A DNA stretch of 64,000 bases from Brasenia schreberi (GCA_036023115.1 JAYKKT010000041.1:3683501-3747500); one strand, 5' to 3'; shown: positions 1 through 11,582, counted from the stretch's first letter. Numbers and translations: made by a program. The notes: a model not told the origin generated them from the letters alone.

Positions 1-240
1 TCTTAGGCTTCATTATGTAGTGATGCTAAAGCTGTTGCTTTCTCCAGGGTGTTTTAACTACCTAAAAGCGAAGATCTGATTTTTTGTGTTTCAAAATGTT
101 GATGAGTGCTCATTCAAAATGGTTTATCTGTTCATCATTGGATGTAGGTTTCTCATGGCATCAAGTAGAGTATTATGGTATTAGATCTGTAACTTACATC
201 TTCCTTTACAGGCACACACACACTCCCCTCAATTTTTTGC

Positions 241-299
241 ATGCAAGGATGATTCATACCCTGAACAAGTCAGATGCGTCAAGAGGAGATACAGGATGA
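241..299 (+). promoter_or_regulatory. Two chained upstream ORFs ending on the kinase start codon
   Basis: A plausible 5'UTR splice acceptor with a pyrimidine tract ends at 209 (CTTCCTTTACAG), so 210-295 would be leader sequence. It contains uORF1 at 241-252 (MQG) whose TGA overlaps the ATG of uORF2 at 249-251. uORF2 (249-299, 16 residues [16 protein letters not shown]) ends with a TGA at 297-299 that overlaps the main ATG at 296-298. Both junctions have the same GGATGA string. This layout would allow termination-reinitiation coupling, but whether the transcript includes it is inferred. Confidence 0.45.
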
Positions 300-2617
300 A
301 GCGGTGGCTCTGTTTTAGTTGTTCTCTGGATGATCCATATAAGACATATGATGTTGATCTATTAAAAAGTCCATGGAATAGTTCAGATGGTATGCCATTC
401 TTCATGCAGTCTGCTTAGTTTATGAATTCCTTGTTATGAGAAGCAATGTGCTTGGATTCCATACTCATAATTTAGAGATCACAACAAGAAAACCAAAAAC
501 ATTGTCAGTTAAGTAAACATCTCTAGTAAATGCACTTCGATCCATTTCTGTTACCACACCCATTTTATCGAAATATAGACCATGTTGGTTCATGGACAGG
601 GAGGGTATCACTATATGTACCTTATGTTAAAATATATTCATGGAGAAATCATTTTACATCATTGCCTTCATTATGTCATGTTGGTTCCAGCCTTGCCTTT
701 CTTATATCATTTCATTTCATGTATGCCCATGAACATGCTTCTATGCTTTGAAAGTTGGTCCTAATAATGTTGAGCACAGCCTCATAGAATTGGAACCCTT
801 GATAAGGCAGTTAAACAAATATTGGCCAGACTTTGAATTGCATCATGACCATCTTATGTGAACTACCCAATTATCAGTTTATTCCCTTGCATGTCCTCTT
901 TGTACGAAACTATAATGCCTTTATCTAATTTTACCAGTTTGCTGTTTCTTGTTTGCAGGAATTCAAAGAGGTTCAAAGACATTTCCCTTAGATATCATTG
1001 AACCAGAAAAAATACCACCAATTGAAGTGCCTGCTCTGGACTTGGATGAGCTGAAGGAAAAGACCAACAATTTTGGGTCCAAATCTTTAATTGGTGAAGG
1101 GTCATATGGCAGAGTTTATTATGCGACACCAAATACTGGCAAAGCTGCAGCAATCAAGAAGCTTGACGTTCCAAATGAGACAGACTCCAACACTACGTTT
1201 TTAACTCAGGCAAGGTGTCTTATGCAAAGGATAGTGATTAAGGCAGAAGGATCATTTTGGGTTACACTTGCAAGCTAATGGCATTCACGTTACTGGTTAC
1301 AGGTCTCTTTAGTTTCAAGTTTGAAGAATGAGAATGTTGTTGAGTTGTTGGGTTATTGTGTCGAAGGAAATATACGCATTTTAGCATATGAGTTTGCATC
1401 AATGGGATCTCTGCATGATATCTTGCATGGTTTGTTCAACTGCCTCTTCCTTTCATTTCCAAATATTCATCTACGTGGAATTTGCTAACTTCTGTTTTTT
1501 CTCTAATTTCAGGAAGAAAAGGAGTTGAAGGTGCACAGCCTGGTCCTACACTTGACTGGATGCAAAGAGTGAAAATTGCTGTCGATGCAGCAAGAGGTTT
1601 GGAATATCTACATGAGAAAGTTCAGCCTGGTATAATACATCGAGACATCAGATCAAGCAACGTTCTGGTGTTTGAAGATTTCAGAGCGAAAATTGCAGAT
1701 TTCAACCTTTCAAATAAAGATCCTGACATGGCAGCTCGCCTTCATTCTACCAAAGTATTAGGAACCTTTGGCTATCATGCACCAGAGTAAATCTTCACTC
1801 TCTCTCTCTCTCTGTGTGTGGACTTGGTGTGGGTACCTCTATATCATTTTTATACGTATATTTTTGTTTAGAACTCATTAGTGGCCTAGTGTAAACCAAT
1901 GAGAGGCTAATTGCCTAGGTTCTAAATGTTAAGTCAGGACTAGCACGTTTATTGAGCTAAAACAAAAAGAAATGGAAAAACTTGTAATAAATTGTAGAAG
2001 GAAGCTTCAGGTTGTAAATGATATGTGATTTTGTAAAGGTTATGTATGACTATACTATCACATTAGAAAAGGATATTTTGCTGTGTCTTGCCCCTCCCAC
2101 TCTCATAGAGTCTAGGCATGTAGGCCGTCCTAGGCAACAGCTAGATGTAGTATATGCCTAGGTGGGACCTAAGTGGTTTACAAATAAATGGCACTTAAAA
2201 TTGTTTTAACTATTGATGATATTGTTGTTTCAACTGTTGATGATATTCTTGTTCTCTAATAATAAATATAGTTAGTGAGCATGTCATGAATACTTCGCTC
2301 TTTGTCGCAGGTATGCAATGACTGGCCAGTTGACTCAAAAAAGTGACGTGTATAGCTTCGGTGTTGTTCTTCTTGAGCTTCTAACCGGCCGGAAGCCGGT
2401 GGACCATACGATGCCTCGAGGGCAGCAAAGCCTTGTTACTTGGGTGGGTATATCAGGTGCACGCCATTTTAGAATATCTTGGACCATTATAAGAAAACTG
2501 ACGTAAGATTTCCTTTTTATATTGGGTTAGGCAACTCCTAGGCTCAGCGAGGACAAGGTCACCCAGTGTATAGATCCAAGACTAAAGGGAGAATATCCTG
2601 CAAAAGGAGTTGCTAAG

Positions 2618-2678
<61 letters not shown>

Positions 2679-4245
2679 TCTGCATCTTTGTGTATATGTT
2701 GATACTGAAAAAAGATTATGACATTTGGAAATATACATTGGTGTTTGAGCTGCTAATCGTCTAAATCAATATGTAGAATTATGGAAGCAATTATAGCCAG
2801 ATGAGTACGTAAACTCTATTCCACTTATTTGGAGCCAAATATGATTTCGAGATGCTCACATGTTTCAGGCAGTGTTTGCTGCATCATACTAATGGGCGAT
2901 GGTAACTGTTAATCATACAAAATAATGGATAAGAAACTGATGCCGTCACCTTCCTTATTCTCCCACTGAAGCCCCTTTATTCAAGGGAAAGCTATGGACG
3001 TGCATTTTCTTTCTTATGATTTTGTCAATGAAAAATGCATGTTCAAGGGAAAGAATAAAGCATGATCTTTATTTTTATTGAATTAAATACTAGTATGGCA
3101 TAGGATCAAGCTCCATGACAACTAAGAATCCATGTAGACTGCCCTACTTATTGTGGAAAAAGACCTGCTTTGGTTTGGTTTGACGAATGCATGTTCATGT
3201 GAAATAGGCATTGTATCTTTAGATCTTAATGGTGAAATCACTTTGATATGAAACAAAGGCATGCCAAATATAACGCTGTTCTCCTTTTAGTGAGTAATAG
3301 TACGGATGAAAAAGTTGTGCCCAATAGATGCAGCTTCTCCCTTATGCAGATCCGAGAACTTGGTAATTTTGAATGTCATAGTTCTGTCATATTTTGCATC
3401 TCTCAGCTTCAGGTTATAACCTTGGTGGTACATCTCTATGCGTGGATTTTCTCTAACACGTTATTGTGCTTTTGAAAGGTTAGTGTTTCTGTGGTTGGTC
3501 GTGAACTTTAAGCCTGTGTTCTTTAATTTTAGTTTTTGATACAGGGGAGGAACTCTAGGTTACGTCCTTTAAGTTCTTCCTTTTCCTAACTGTCAGGAAA
3601 CTAATAGGGTTTGATAATAACATAGAAAAAGACGTACCTCTGCCTCATTAAGCTATAAGAAAGAAAATTGAACTCTCTATTGACTGCTACCACGACTTTC
3701 TGACATATTGCCGTTGAGTAAAGAGAAAGATTAGGCTGAATTCCAGATGGAGTTCATCTACATTCCTAGTTATGCATAAATCCTTGAGGATATATAAGCT
3801 TTCCTGCATGAATGCACCTAGAATGCATGCAAAAAATTCTTGGGAAACGAAGCTATGAAAGTTTAAATGCAGAAATAATCACAAAATCACACGAAAGACG
3901 ATTTACATTGTTCAGGGAGTCGTTTCTTGTCTCTACTCCATGGCCGCCACAAAATTTTTCACTGTGGTCAAAATCCCAAATCACAAGATAGGAGCCACAT
4001 TATATATCTAGGACATCCCCCGAAAACTGAGGAATTGCAACGATATCCTATTTGCATTAGGTACGATAGAAAATTGTGCGAATATAATTTTTTTTTTTGC
4101 ATTGCAGTTAGCAGCTGTGGCAGCATTGTGTGTACAATATGAACCAGAGTTTCGCCCAAACATGAGCATTGTTGTTAGGGCATTGCAGCCACTTCTAGGA
4201 CAAAAGCCTCATTCAACTGTGCCTCCACCTTCAGCCACCACCTGA
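296..4245 (+). CDS. PTI1-like serine/threonine (receptor-like cytoplasmic) protein kinase, seven exons, complete
   Basis: Exons read by splice sites and phase: 296-389, 959-1209, 1303-1429, 1513-1786, 2311-2443, 2531-2617, 4108-4245; total 1104 nt, 367 residues. Seen: N-terminal MKRWLCFSC (cysteines that could be S-acylated for membrane anchoring), glycine loop [11 protein letters not shown] at residues 77-87, ATP-binding Lys98 in AIKKL, catalytic HRDIRSSN at 200-207, metal-binding motif DFN instead of DFG at 220-222, GTFGYHAPE at 241-249, then DVYSFG and a proline-rich tail. Length and motifs fit the PTI1 family, cytoplasmic kinases acting downstream of receptor kinases and OXI1/AGC kinases in defence and oxidative signalling (family knowledge). 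As I recall, DFN/DFD is usual in this family. Intron 2 (1210-1302) has a GC donor in the context CAG|GCAAGG, the typical GC-AG form. The start was chosen by the family-typical MKRWLC N-terminus. No disabling change was seen. The last intron (2618-4107) is long and holds a CT microsatellite and a LINE relic. Confidence 0.95.
2621..2674. repeat. (CT)27 microsatellite three bases inside a splice donor
   Basis: An uninterrupted CT run starts at intron position +4 of the last kinase intron, whose donor at 2618 reads AAG|GTTCTC, a weak match to GTAAGT. A shorter CT run sits at 1799-1813 just after the donor of intron 4. Confidence 0.95.
3113..3180 (+). mobile_element. RTE-type LINE 3'-end relic inside the last kinase intron
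   Basis: The stretch AAGAATCCATGTAG followed by a GACTGCCC...GTGGAAAAAG...TTTGGTTTGG tail matches, in order, the 3' terminus of the larger RTE copy at 10700-10757. It is a short 5'-truncated relic with no coding value. Confidence 0.55.
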
Positions 4246-4415
4246 TCTCCCCGAGGAGCCCTCTCCAAGCTTGCATATTATGCCGTTTCCTTTGCCGACA
4301 GATTCTTGGTTTTCTTTTTCTATTGAAGGTTCTGTTTCACCTGGATTTGGTTGTTCTTGGTCTGTATTTTTATGTTTGGCATGCTTGCACCAAATTTCAG
4401 TGGTTGTACATGTTT

Positions 4416-4823
4416 GAGGACCTCATCTCTTCCAACAGGCGATTTGTATTATCGCAAGTGTTAATATGATTCATGAATTTGCATCAAACATGTGTGATCG
4501 GGTTGAATGACTGAATGCTTTAGCATTTACCACGTTCGTGCTTTTATTTCATCTTCTTGAAGATCTTTCATCCAATAAGTGAGATCAACGGTTGAAATCT
4601 TCAAGTCAAAAAGTAACATTTTTTCTTTTGAAAATTGAATCTCTTCTCTCTCTATATATATAAGAAAACCAAATCCTACCCACATATCTACTTAAAAGCA
4701 CGAACATGGTAAATGCTAAAGCATTCAGTCATTCAACCCGATCACTCATGTTTGATGCAAATTCATGAATCATATTAACACTTGCGATAATACAAATCGC
4801 CTGTTGGAAGAGATGAGGTCCTC
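4416..4823. repeat. Near-perfect 131-bp inverted repeat (foldback) with 146-bp loop
   Basis: The left arm 4416-4546 and right arm 4693-4823 are reverse complements. By eye only two of 131 positions differ. The loop is 4547-4692. The left arm begins 170 bp after the kinase stop codon, so it lies in or just past the 3'UTR. An AATAAA hexamer sits at 4831-4836, right after the second arm. Transcription through the unit would give a long double-stranded hairpin. No terminal motif or target-site duplication of a known MITE was found, so I read it as an inverted duplication of the gene's 3' flank. Its near identity implies a much younger age than the surrounding debris. Confidence 0.9.
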
Positions 4824-4836
4824 GAAAAACAATAAA

Positions 4837-5180
4837 GAGAGATCTTGCATAACAATAGTGCTCATTATGGATTCATGTGGGCATATGTAATAGTCTGCAA
4901 TTTGTATCTTGTGTGTTTTCCTTTAGTTGATGAATACACATTTGTGGGTATTTTCCGTATGACTGGGCACAAGAGAGTTTGATACCCTGGTGTACATATG
5001 GTTGGTTTCAATCAAGAAGAACGGCAGAAGAAACATGCGTAGATTTCACAAAGATAAAGCTGGGAAGACAAGGGACGAATATCCTCTACCGATAGTAAAT
5101 GGCTTGGTTAAGTTCCGACAGAATGAGCAAAGACAACATGCCTTTTGCCCTTGGACCCCTCGGGCTATACATCACTAGGT
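4837..5180. other. Spacer without recognisable gene
   Basis: AT-rich spacer between the foldback and an LTR element. A short open frame at 4990-5178 shows no family resemblance, and I see no splice context or regulatory motif to support it. Confidence 0.5.
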
Positions 5181-5501
5181 ATGGTAGTATCACCAGTGAG
5201 TTCCTGTGACTGGCGTTAGCACCTTGTGCTAACCGGTCTTTCTATCAATCTCGAATGAAAGCACGTTGTAAAGATGTTTTCCTCCTTGTGTGTCTCACAT
5301 AAGGAATCAAAGACACACGAGATAACAAAGAGGAGGTTCCTTTATTAATATGGTGTCCAGTCAATAGGAAAGCTTGGAGAAGAGTCCACGTGAGAGCACC
5401 ACAGAGACGCCCGGTGGCTTAATCCGCGTGATGCCGGCTTTACCCTCCAAGGATACCAAGGAGTCCCAGACTCCCACCATGTTCATACCTATCACACCTC
5501 T

Positions 5502-5538
5502 CTCTCTCTCTCACACACACACACATACACACACACAG
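5502..5538. repeat. CT/CA compound microsatellite
   Basis: A run of CT units followed by CA units lies inside the left LTR-like copy. The related LTR fragment near 12425 has only a short CTCTCC tract, so the run expanded in this copy. Confidence 0.9.
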
Positions 5539-6486
5539 AAAGATCGAATCCCTTTTATATGCTATCTGGTTCCCTTTTATAATGCAAGAGACCGGTTACA
5601 TGATCCTGGTGTGGGGAGGGTACAACTCAGCTCATTATCGGACATAGTAAACTAAAACCCAGAAAACCTAATTGATCTGACACGAGCTAGACACGGACTC
5701 AACTCGTGCACAACTGTACAAAATGCACAAGCTGATCCAAGGAAGTGTCTTCAAGCTTAAGCATGCCAGTTGCTAGAGTCGGTTACTCCGTGTCGCTCTT
5801 GACTGGGTAACAACTCTCTCCTACTAGCACAAATCAGGGCTGAACAACAACCGATCACCAAGCCCACAACTTTGCCGGCCGTCTACGGCCAAAAACGATC
5901 TCATTTCTGCGCAACCAAACCCCAGCCGACTTCTTCCACATGTGGCGGTATCCCACCAATAATTGGGTGGTCAGAGAGTGGCTGTTTTCATCCGGAATCC
6001 TACAGAAACAAATCGGGTAGCAGAAAAACAGAATTTAGACTGGAAAAATGTCTGACAGATATACCTAGTTTTCGAGCGAACCAAACGCCCAAATTTTACG
6101 GTATTTCTGCAATAAATTGAGGATGAAATTCTCAGCAAAATCAGACCTTTGAAGTAACAAATCAGCTCATGGATAAGCAGCTGCAAATCGACGAAAAACT
6201 GCTTCTCCCAAAAACTGCATCGCATGGTCAGATCTGGTCCTCATCAGATTCTGCCACAAGCATGGCTCTCCACTGCAATCCGCTGGTGCTCCTATCTTTC
6301 CCAAGGACCTAGGAACATTCATGAACAACGCACAGTGATTGGATCTCCTTGGTGGTGCTCGAATCATCCAAAACAACACCAGACGGAAATCTGAAAATCT
6401 GAAATTCTGTCGACTCCTCCTTGACCGCCTTCTAATGGTTTTCTACCACCAAAAGCAACACCAAAGACCATTAATTTTGACATTAC

Positions 6487-6498
6487 GCTCTGATACCA
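6487..6498 (-). other. tRNA-iMet-type primer-binding site
   Basis: The complement reads TGGTATCAGAGC, a perfect 12-base match to the 3' end of initiator tRNA-Met used by many plant LTR elements. The adjoining LTR begins with TG at 6499 on the + strand. Confidence 0.7.
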
Positions 6499-7948
6499 TG
6501 TCTGTCACCATGCGATCATGCAAGTTCTGGTGACTGGTGTTACTGCCTCAAGCTAACCAACCATTCGAATAACCAACAAACATATCTTATATAAGTAATG
6601 ATTTTTCAGTGAACAAGCATAAGTATAAAGTCTCGTACCTCTCAAGTATGGATCGATAAATACAAGAGATACAAAACCCCTCCAAGAAAGTTCCTTTATT
6701 AATCAATAGCTAGCCAATCAATGCAAAGCGGAGAGAGGAGACAAACACCACGATAACACCCATGTTCTCTAAGAGTAAGAAAGATAAAGACCGACCAACT
6801 AAGAAGTACTAGACTCCACCTAGCTCATGCCTGTCATTTCTTTCTCTCCCAAACAATAATAGCTGACAAACCCCAAACCAAACCTATTTGGTTCCCTTAT
6901 ATAGAGCATGGGACCGATACATAGATCATGATGTGGAGCAGGTTCAACCTATAAGACTCTTACCCTAAGACAACTATGGACGAGAATCGATTGGTTCGGT
7001 TCAATAACCGAACCGAACCGAACCGATTAAACCGAAAACCAATTCTTGTTAAAATTCACTAACCAAAACCAGCCTGAATTACTTATATATCCAAACTAAA
7101 CTGAACTGAAAAAATTTGGTTCAATTAATCCGGTTTATCGGTTAATTCAGATTCTATCTTGTAAAGTGATCTAAAATTTGGTTTGAATAAGATAAATCAA
7201 AATTGAGACTATCTAAATGCATTTTACTTACCAGATTCAGGATACTTTATACATCATATGTTTCAAAGAATATGAAATCTATCTCTTCAACTAAGGCTGG
7301 CTCTTCCCTCCTTTGACTAAAGCCATAAACCACGATTTTTATTAACCAATATAAACCATGAATGAAACCATTTAAGAAGCAAAAAAATGCTGTCTTGACC
7401 AATAGAGCCACTGGTATATAGCTTTGTGCCAATAGATGTACCGAACACCAAAAGCAGAAGGAAAGCATGTTAAACAACAAAGCTATTTTTATGAGCCACT
7501 AGAGTCATCATAGATTTGCCTTGCAACATGATAGATCAAGAAACAAATGATGCCAATGGACAATAAAAAAGATAAGCATACAACGATAGGACACATTAGG
7601 AACCCCTTACCATACAGAGACACATGCGTGGATGACCCGTGGAAAATGACAAACATTGAAGTCCAATGGAAGATGTAGGCAACCTGATGCATTGGGAACC
7701 CTAGTTAGAGAACAAGGGCTTTGCTTGACGAAGAGGGAGGAAGATTGAAGGCTTACAACTGTTTGATGCGAAAGAGAGACTATTAGTGACGATCTCATCG
7801 CACAACATGACAGTGATAGTCTTTGAAGAGCATCAATGAGAGAGATGGGAAAACCAAATAGGGTTTTCGGATGAAGAGAGAGGAATTTAGGAACAAAACA
7901 AAAATTGGTTATTTGGATGAAGAGGGAGGAAGATTAGGAACAAAATAT

Positions 7949-10757
7949 GAAAGATTCATATTCTATGTTTACAAGAGACAAAATGGGTTGGAGAAAAAGC
8001 AAAGGAGATAGAGGATACAAGTTTTAAATTATGGTACTCAGGTAAAGACAAGGCTTGAAACGGAGTTGGTATTATCATAAATAAAGATTTAAAGGAGAGT
8101 GTAGTAGACATACAACGATATGGTGACCGAATCATGACGTTGAAATTAGTGTTAGGAGCAGAGGTTTTGAATATAGTTTGTGCTTACGCACCCCAAGTAG
8201 GACTAGAAGATAGTATAAAGACAGTTTTTTGGGAAGAGTTAGATAAGGTGTTTCAAAAGATTCCACAAAAGGAGATGATTTGTTTAAGAGGAGATTTAAA
8301 TGGACATGTCGGTAAAGAGGTATTAGGATATCAAGGGATTCATGGAAACTTTGGTTTTGGGGATATAAATGAGGAAGGTAGGGAGATTTTAAATTTTGCT
8401 ATGGCATTTGATCTCTTTATAGTCAATACAATCTTCAAAAAACGAGATGAACATTTAATTACTTATAAGAGTGGCTTATCACAAACACAAATTGATTAAT
8501 TTATTTGTAGAAAAAAGATAGAGCGTGTTGTAAAGATTGTAAGGTAATTCTAGGAGAAAGCTTAACCACCCAACATCGACTTTTAGTTATGGATTTACAA
8601 ATAAAAAAATGGACAAAGAAGAAAAGAGTGCATCGAGCTATTCGGACTAAATGGTGGAACCTCAAAAGCGAGAAAGAAGATATATTTAAACAGAAAGTCC
8701 TTCAAGGAGATGCTTGGAATTATGTTGGCACACTCTGTGATATGTGGAACAATATGGCTATACATATTAGGAAAGTGGTGAAAGATGTGTTAGGGGTATC
8801 TAAGGGAGGTGTACCGGCACAAAAAGAAGCTTGGTGGTGGAGTGAAGTAGTACAAAATAAAATTAAGGTAAAGAGGGCATGTTACAAATTACATTATGCC
8901 AAGAAAACTAGTGAAACTTTAGAAGCTTATAAGAAAGTAAAGAAGGAAGCGAAAAAGGCCGTTAGTGAAGCAAAAGCTAAGATTTGGGAGGACTTATATA
9001 AAAAACTCAACTCAAAAGAGGGTGAAAGAGATATTTTTAGGATAGCTAGAGCTAGAGATAAGAAAACTAAAGATCTTAATTATGTTAGATGCATAAAAGA
9101 CGAGGATGAAAAAATTCTAGTGGCAAATGATGATATAAGAAATAGATGGAAAAACTATTTTTATAATCTTTTTAATGAAATTAAAGATGTTAGTATTAGT
9201 TTAGGAGATTTAGCTAAGTCAGAAAAGTATATAAACCACAATTTCTATCGACGTATTCAAAATAATGAAGTCAAAGAGGCTCTTAAACATATGAAGGGTG
9301 GTAAATCGGTAGGACCAGATAATATTCCTATAAAAGTTTGGAAAATACTAGGAGAAATAGGAATCACTTGGCTCACAAGACTATTTAATGAAATATGGAA
9401 AACCAAAAGATGCCTGAGAAATGGAGAGCAAGTACACTTATACCCATATATAAGAAGAAGGGAGACATTCAAAATTGTGCGAATTATTGAGGTATCAAGT
9501 TAATGAGTCATACTATGAAATTATGGGAAAGAATTATCGAATGTAGATAAAGACAAGTATCGAGTACAATAGAGAACTAATTTGGATTCATGCCAGGCAG
9601 ATCTACTATTGAAGCAATTCACCTTTTGAGACGTCTTATGGAACATTTTAGAGCAAAAAAGAAAGACCTTCACATGATATTTATTGATCTAGAAAAAGCT
9701 TATGATAGGGTACCGAGGGAGGTTCTTTGGAGAACTTTGGAAAAAAAAGGTATCCCATTGACATATATTAACCTTATGAGAGACATGTATGATGGTGCAA
9801 AAACATGTGTGAGGACTCATGAAGGAACGACATACTTCTTTGAAGTTAATATTGGGTTACATCAAGGATCAACTTTAAGTCCATACTTATTTATAATGGT
9901 GATGGATGAGTTAACAAAATATATTCAAGATGAAGTACCTTGGTGTATGTTATTTGCATATGACATTGTATTAGTGGAGGAGTCTAAGGAAAAAGTTAAT
10001 AGAAAATTGGAACTATGGAGAGAAACATTAGAAAGCAAAGGCCTCCGACTTAGTAGAACAAAGACATAATATATGGAATGTAAGTTTGATCATTTGGTTA
10101 CTTCAGAGGACATGAAAATTAAAATTGACACACATTGCATTCCTCAAAAGGAAAGTTTTAAATACCTAGGGTCAATTTTTCAGAGTGATGGAAGAATTGA
10201 TGGAGATGTTACACATAGAATTAATGCTGGTTGGTTAAAATGGAGAGGAGCATTAGGTATTCTTTGTGATAAGAAGATACCATTAAAGTTAAAAGGTAAA
10301 TATTATAGAGCAGCAATTAGGCCTGTCATGTTTTATGGTTTTGAGTGTTGGGCAGTTAATCATCAACATGTACAAAAGATGTCTGTGACAGAAATGAAGA
10401 TGTTGAGATGGATGAGTGGTCATACAAGAAAAGACCGTATACATAATGAGGTTATTAGAAACAAATTAGGAGTGGCACCAATAGAGAATAAAATGAGAGA
10501 ACATCGTTTAAGATGGTTTGGACATATAGAAAGAAGATCAAAAGAAAAACCTTTAAGAAGGTTAGAAAAACTAAATTTGAAAAGTATTAAAAGAGGTAGA
10601 AGACGACCACTAAAGTGTTGGAAAGAAACAATAAAGAATGATCTAGCTTATTGGGAGTTAACTGCTAACATGGCACATGATAGGGATCTGTGGAAACAAA
10701 GAATCCATGTAGCCGACCCCGTCTAATTTGGGAAAAGGCTTAGTTGTTGTTGTTGGT
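7949..10757 (+). mobile_element. RTE-clade non-LTR retrotransposon, nearly complete but dead (copy 1)
   Basis: The element carries an apurinic-type endonuclease followed by reverse transcriptase and a C-terminal region, with no gag-like ORF and a 3' end of short TTG repeats (10742-10756), as in plant RTE elements. The 5' end is truncated inside the endonuclease, near its LQETKW motif (about 7969). It lies within an older GGTTCGGTT element. Copy 2 (19.4-22.4 kb), copy 3 (40.9-41.6 kb) and several 3' fragments belong to the same family by the conserved tail around CCATGTAGCCGACCCCGTCTA. Confidence 0.9.
7955..10726 (+). pseudogene. RTE LINE endonuclease-reverse transcriptase ORF, broken
   Basis: Readable segments are: endonuclease about 7955-8499 (QETKWVGEK, then a stop near 8058, then VCAYAPQVGLEDS and GDLNGHVGKE); linker and RT start 8589-9503 (GGKSVGPDNIPIKVW); central RT 9590-10069 ([28 protein letters not shown]); and C-terminal region 10073-10726 (SFKYLGSIFQSDG, ending RIHVADPV). 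Frame changes occur near 9415-9500 and stops near 8497 and 10067. The catalytic box reads FAYD at 9953-9964 where the family has FADD, so an aspartate needed for metal binding is lost. Copy 2 keeps FADD but is broken elsewhere. Non-functional with high confidence. Confidence 0.9.
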
Positions 10758-10898
10758 GTATTGAGTTCTGAATCTCTTATAACTTACTTTACTAAACCGA
10801 TCCTGAACAGACTTGAAGATAGATCGAACCAAACTAGGAATTCTGGTTCGATTCAGTTCGGTTGTTTTAGTCGAATTTTACTCACCTCTAAAAACAAC

Positions 10899-11580
10899 AA
10901 AGAACGGAACTTCCTATTCGATCAAGAAATCCAATATACACGAGCTGAATCAAATATAGTGTAATCAAGAAACAAGGTGCATGGCGATGATGCTAACACC
11001 CAAGCATATTCTGCTACTGGACGACACTCTAGTTGCGGTTTGCTTCAAGGAACAAGGGGTCGGCTACTCCTGGTGACGTATTGCTATAGTCGGCTAGCAG
11101 GGGTTGAGTCCATCTCGGGAGATGGTAGGGGAGACGCAAATCCAATCGAGGCTTATTGGTATGCAAAGCCCGGTTGTGTTTTATCTATGAACATGACTCT
11201 ATCCAAATGAGGTGTCGGAAGGACCTTGGCTCTCTATAGAAAATCAATTCTCAGAATTAGTGAAAAATCTTAAGCAGGGTTACCAAGAAATCCATGTGAC
11301 CCATCCAAGGTTCTACTTGAATATGCATGGCCATCGTCTTGCCATCAACACCTCCATCCGCCGCACTTATCATTTTGAGTTTTTTTATCTGAAGCAACGA
11401 CCCTCAAATCCAGTTCTTGTGCAAGGAGACTCAAGAATAGAGCGAGAAACTTCACAATCCACAGTAGCATGAACCACCTGGTTTGGCAAATGGACTTCTG
11501 CATAAATCAAATGTGGTTTCATATGTCATTCCATCATTAGTGCATTAAGGAGTTTGAATGATGTGGCAACGATATCAATC
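10899..11580. other. Spacer, no recognisable gene
   Basis: Short frames at 10977-11210 and 11212-11472 show no family resemblance. It may be diverged internal sequence of the minus-strand LTR element to the right, since it separates that element's gag debris from a GGTTCGGTT element. I see no conserved motif to confirm this. Confidence 0.4.
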
Positions 11581-11582
11581 GT

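Larger units (their letters stand above)
5182..6970 (-). mobile_element. Small non-autonomous LTR element (TRIM/LARD-like), minus orientation
   Basis: Two diverged copies of one sequence flank about 780 bp of non-coding DNA: about 5182-5720 and 6499-6966 onwards. Shared landmarks in the same order are TCACCA...GTGACTGG(C/T)GTTA...GCTAACC, GTTCCTTTATTAAT, and an ACCGGTTACATGATC-like block near the far end. At the inner edge of the right copy, 6487-6498 reads GCTCTGATACCA, the exact reverse complement of a tRNA-iMet primer-binding site (TGGTATCAGAGC), placing the 5' LTR on the right. No gag or pol reading frame is visible between the LTRs, so it is non-autonomous or gutted. A related LTR fragment occurs at 12390-12639. 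Confidence 0.65.
6975..10890. mobile_element. GGTTCGGTT-type DNA element (hAT-like, non-autonomous) split by a LINE
   Basis: The left end carries alternating GGTTCGGTTC and CCGAACCGAA runs (6990-7160). The right end carries GGTTCGATTCAGTTCGG and finishes CTCACCTCTA, whose complement TAGAGGTGAG resembles the common plant end TAGGGGTGAG. The left end TATGGACGAG is a decayed version. Flanks AAGACAAC (6967-6974) and AAAACAAC (10891-10898) look like an 8-bp target-site duplication with one change, the size used by hAT elements. No transposase is visible. An RTE LINE occupies 7949-10757. Confidence 0.45.

Noticed and set aside
220..230. DFN instead of DFG as a sign of a dead kinase
   Set aside because: As I recall, DFN or DFD is common in the PTI1-like family, and Lys98, HRD and the rest of the fold are intact. 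(Positions given are residue numbers.)
4990..5178. Small basic ORF between the foldback and LTR element
   Set aside because: No family, no splice context and too short to support alone.
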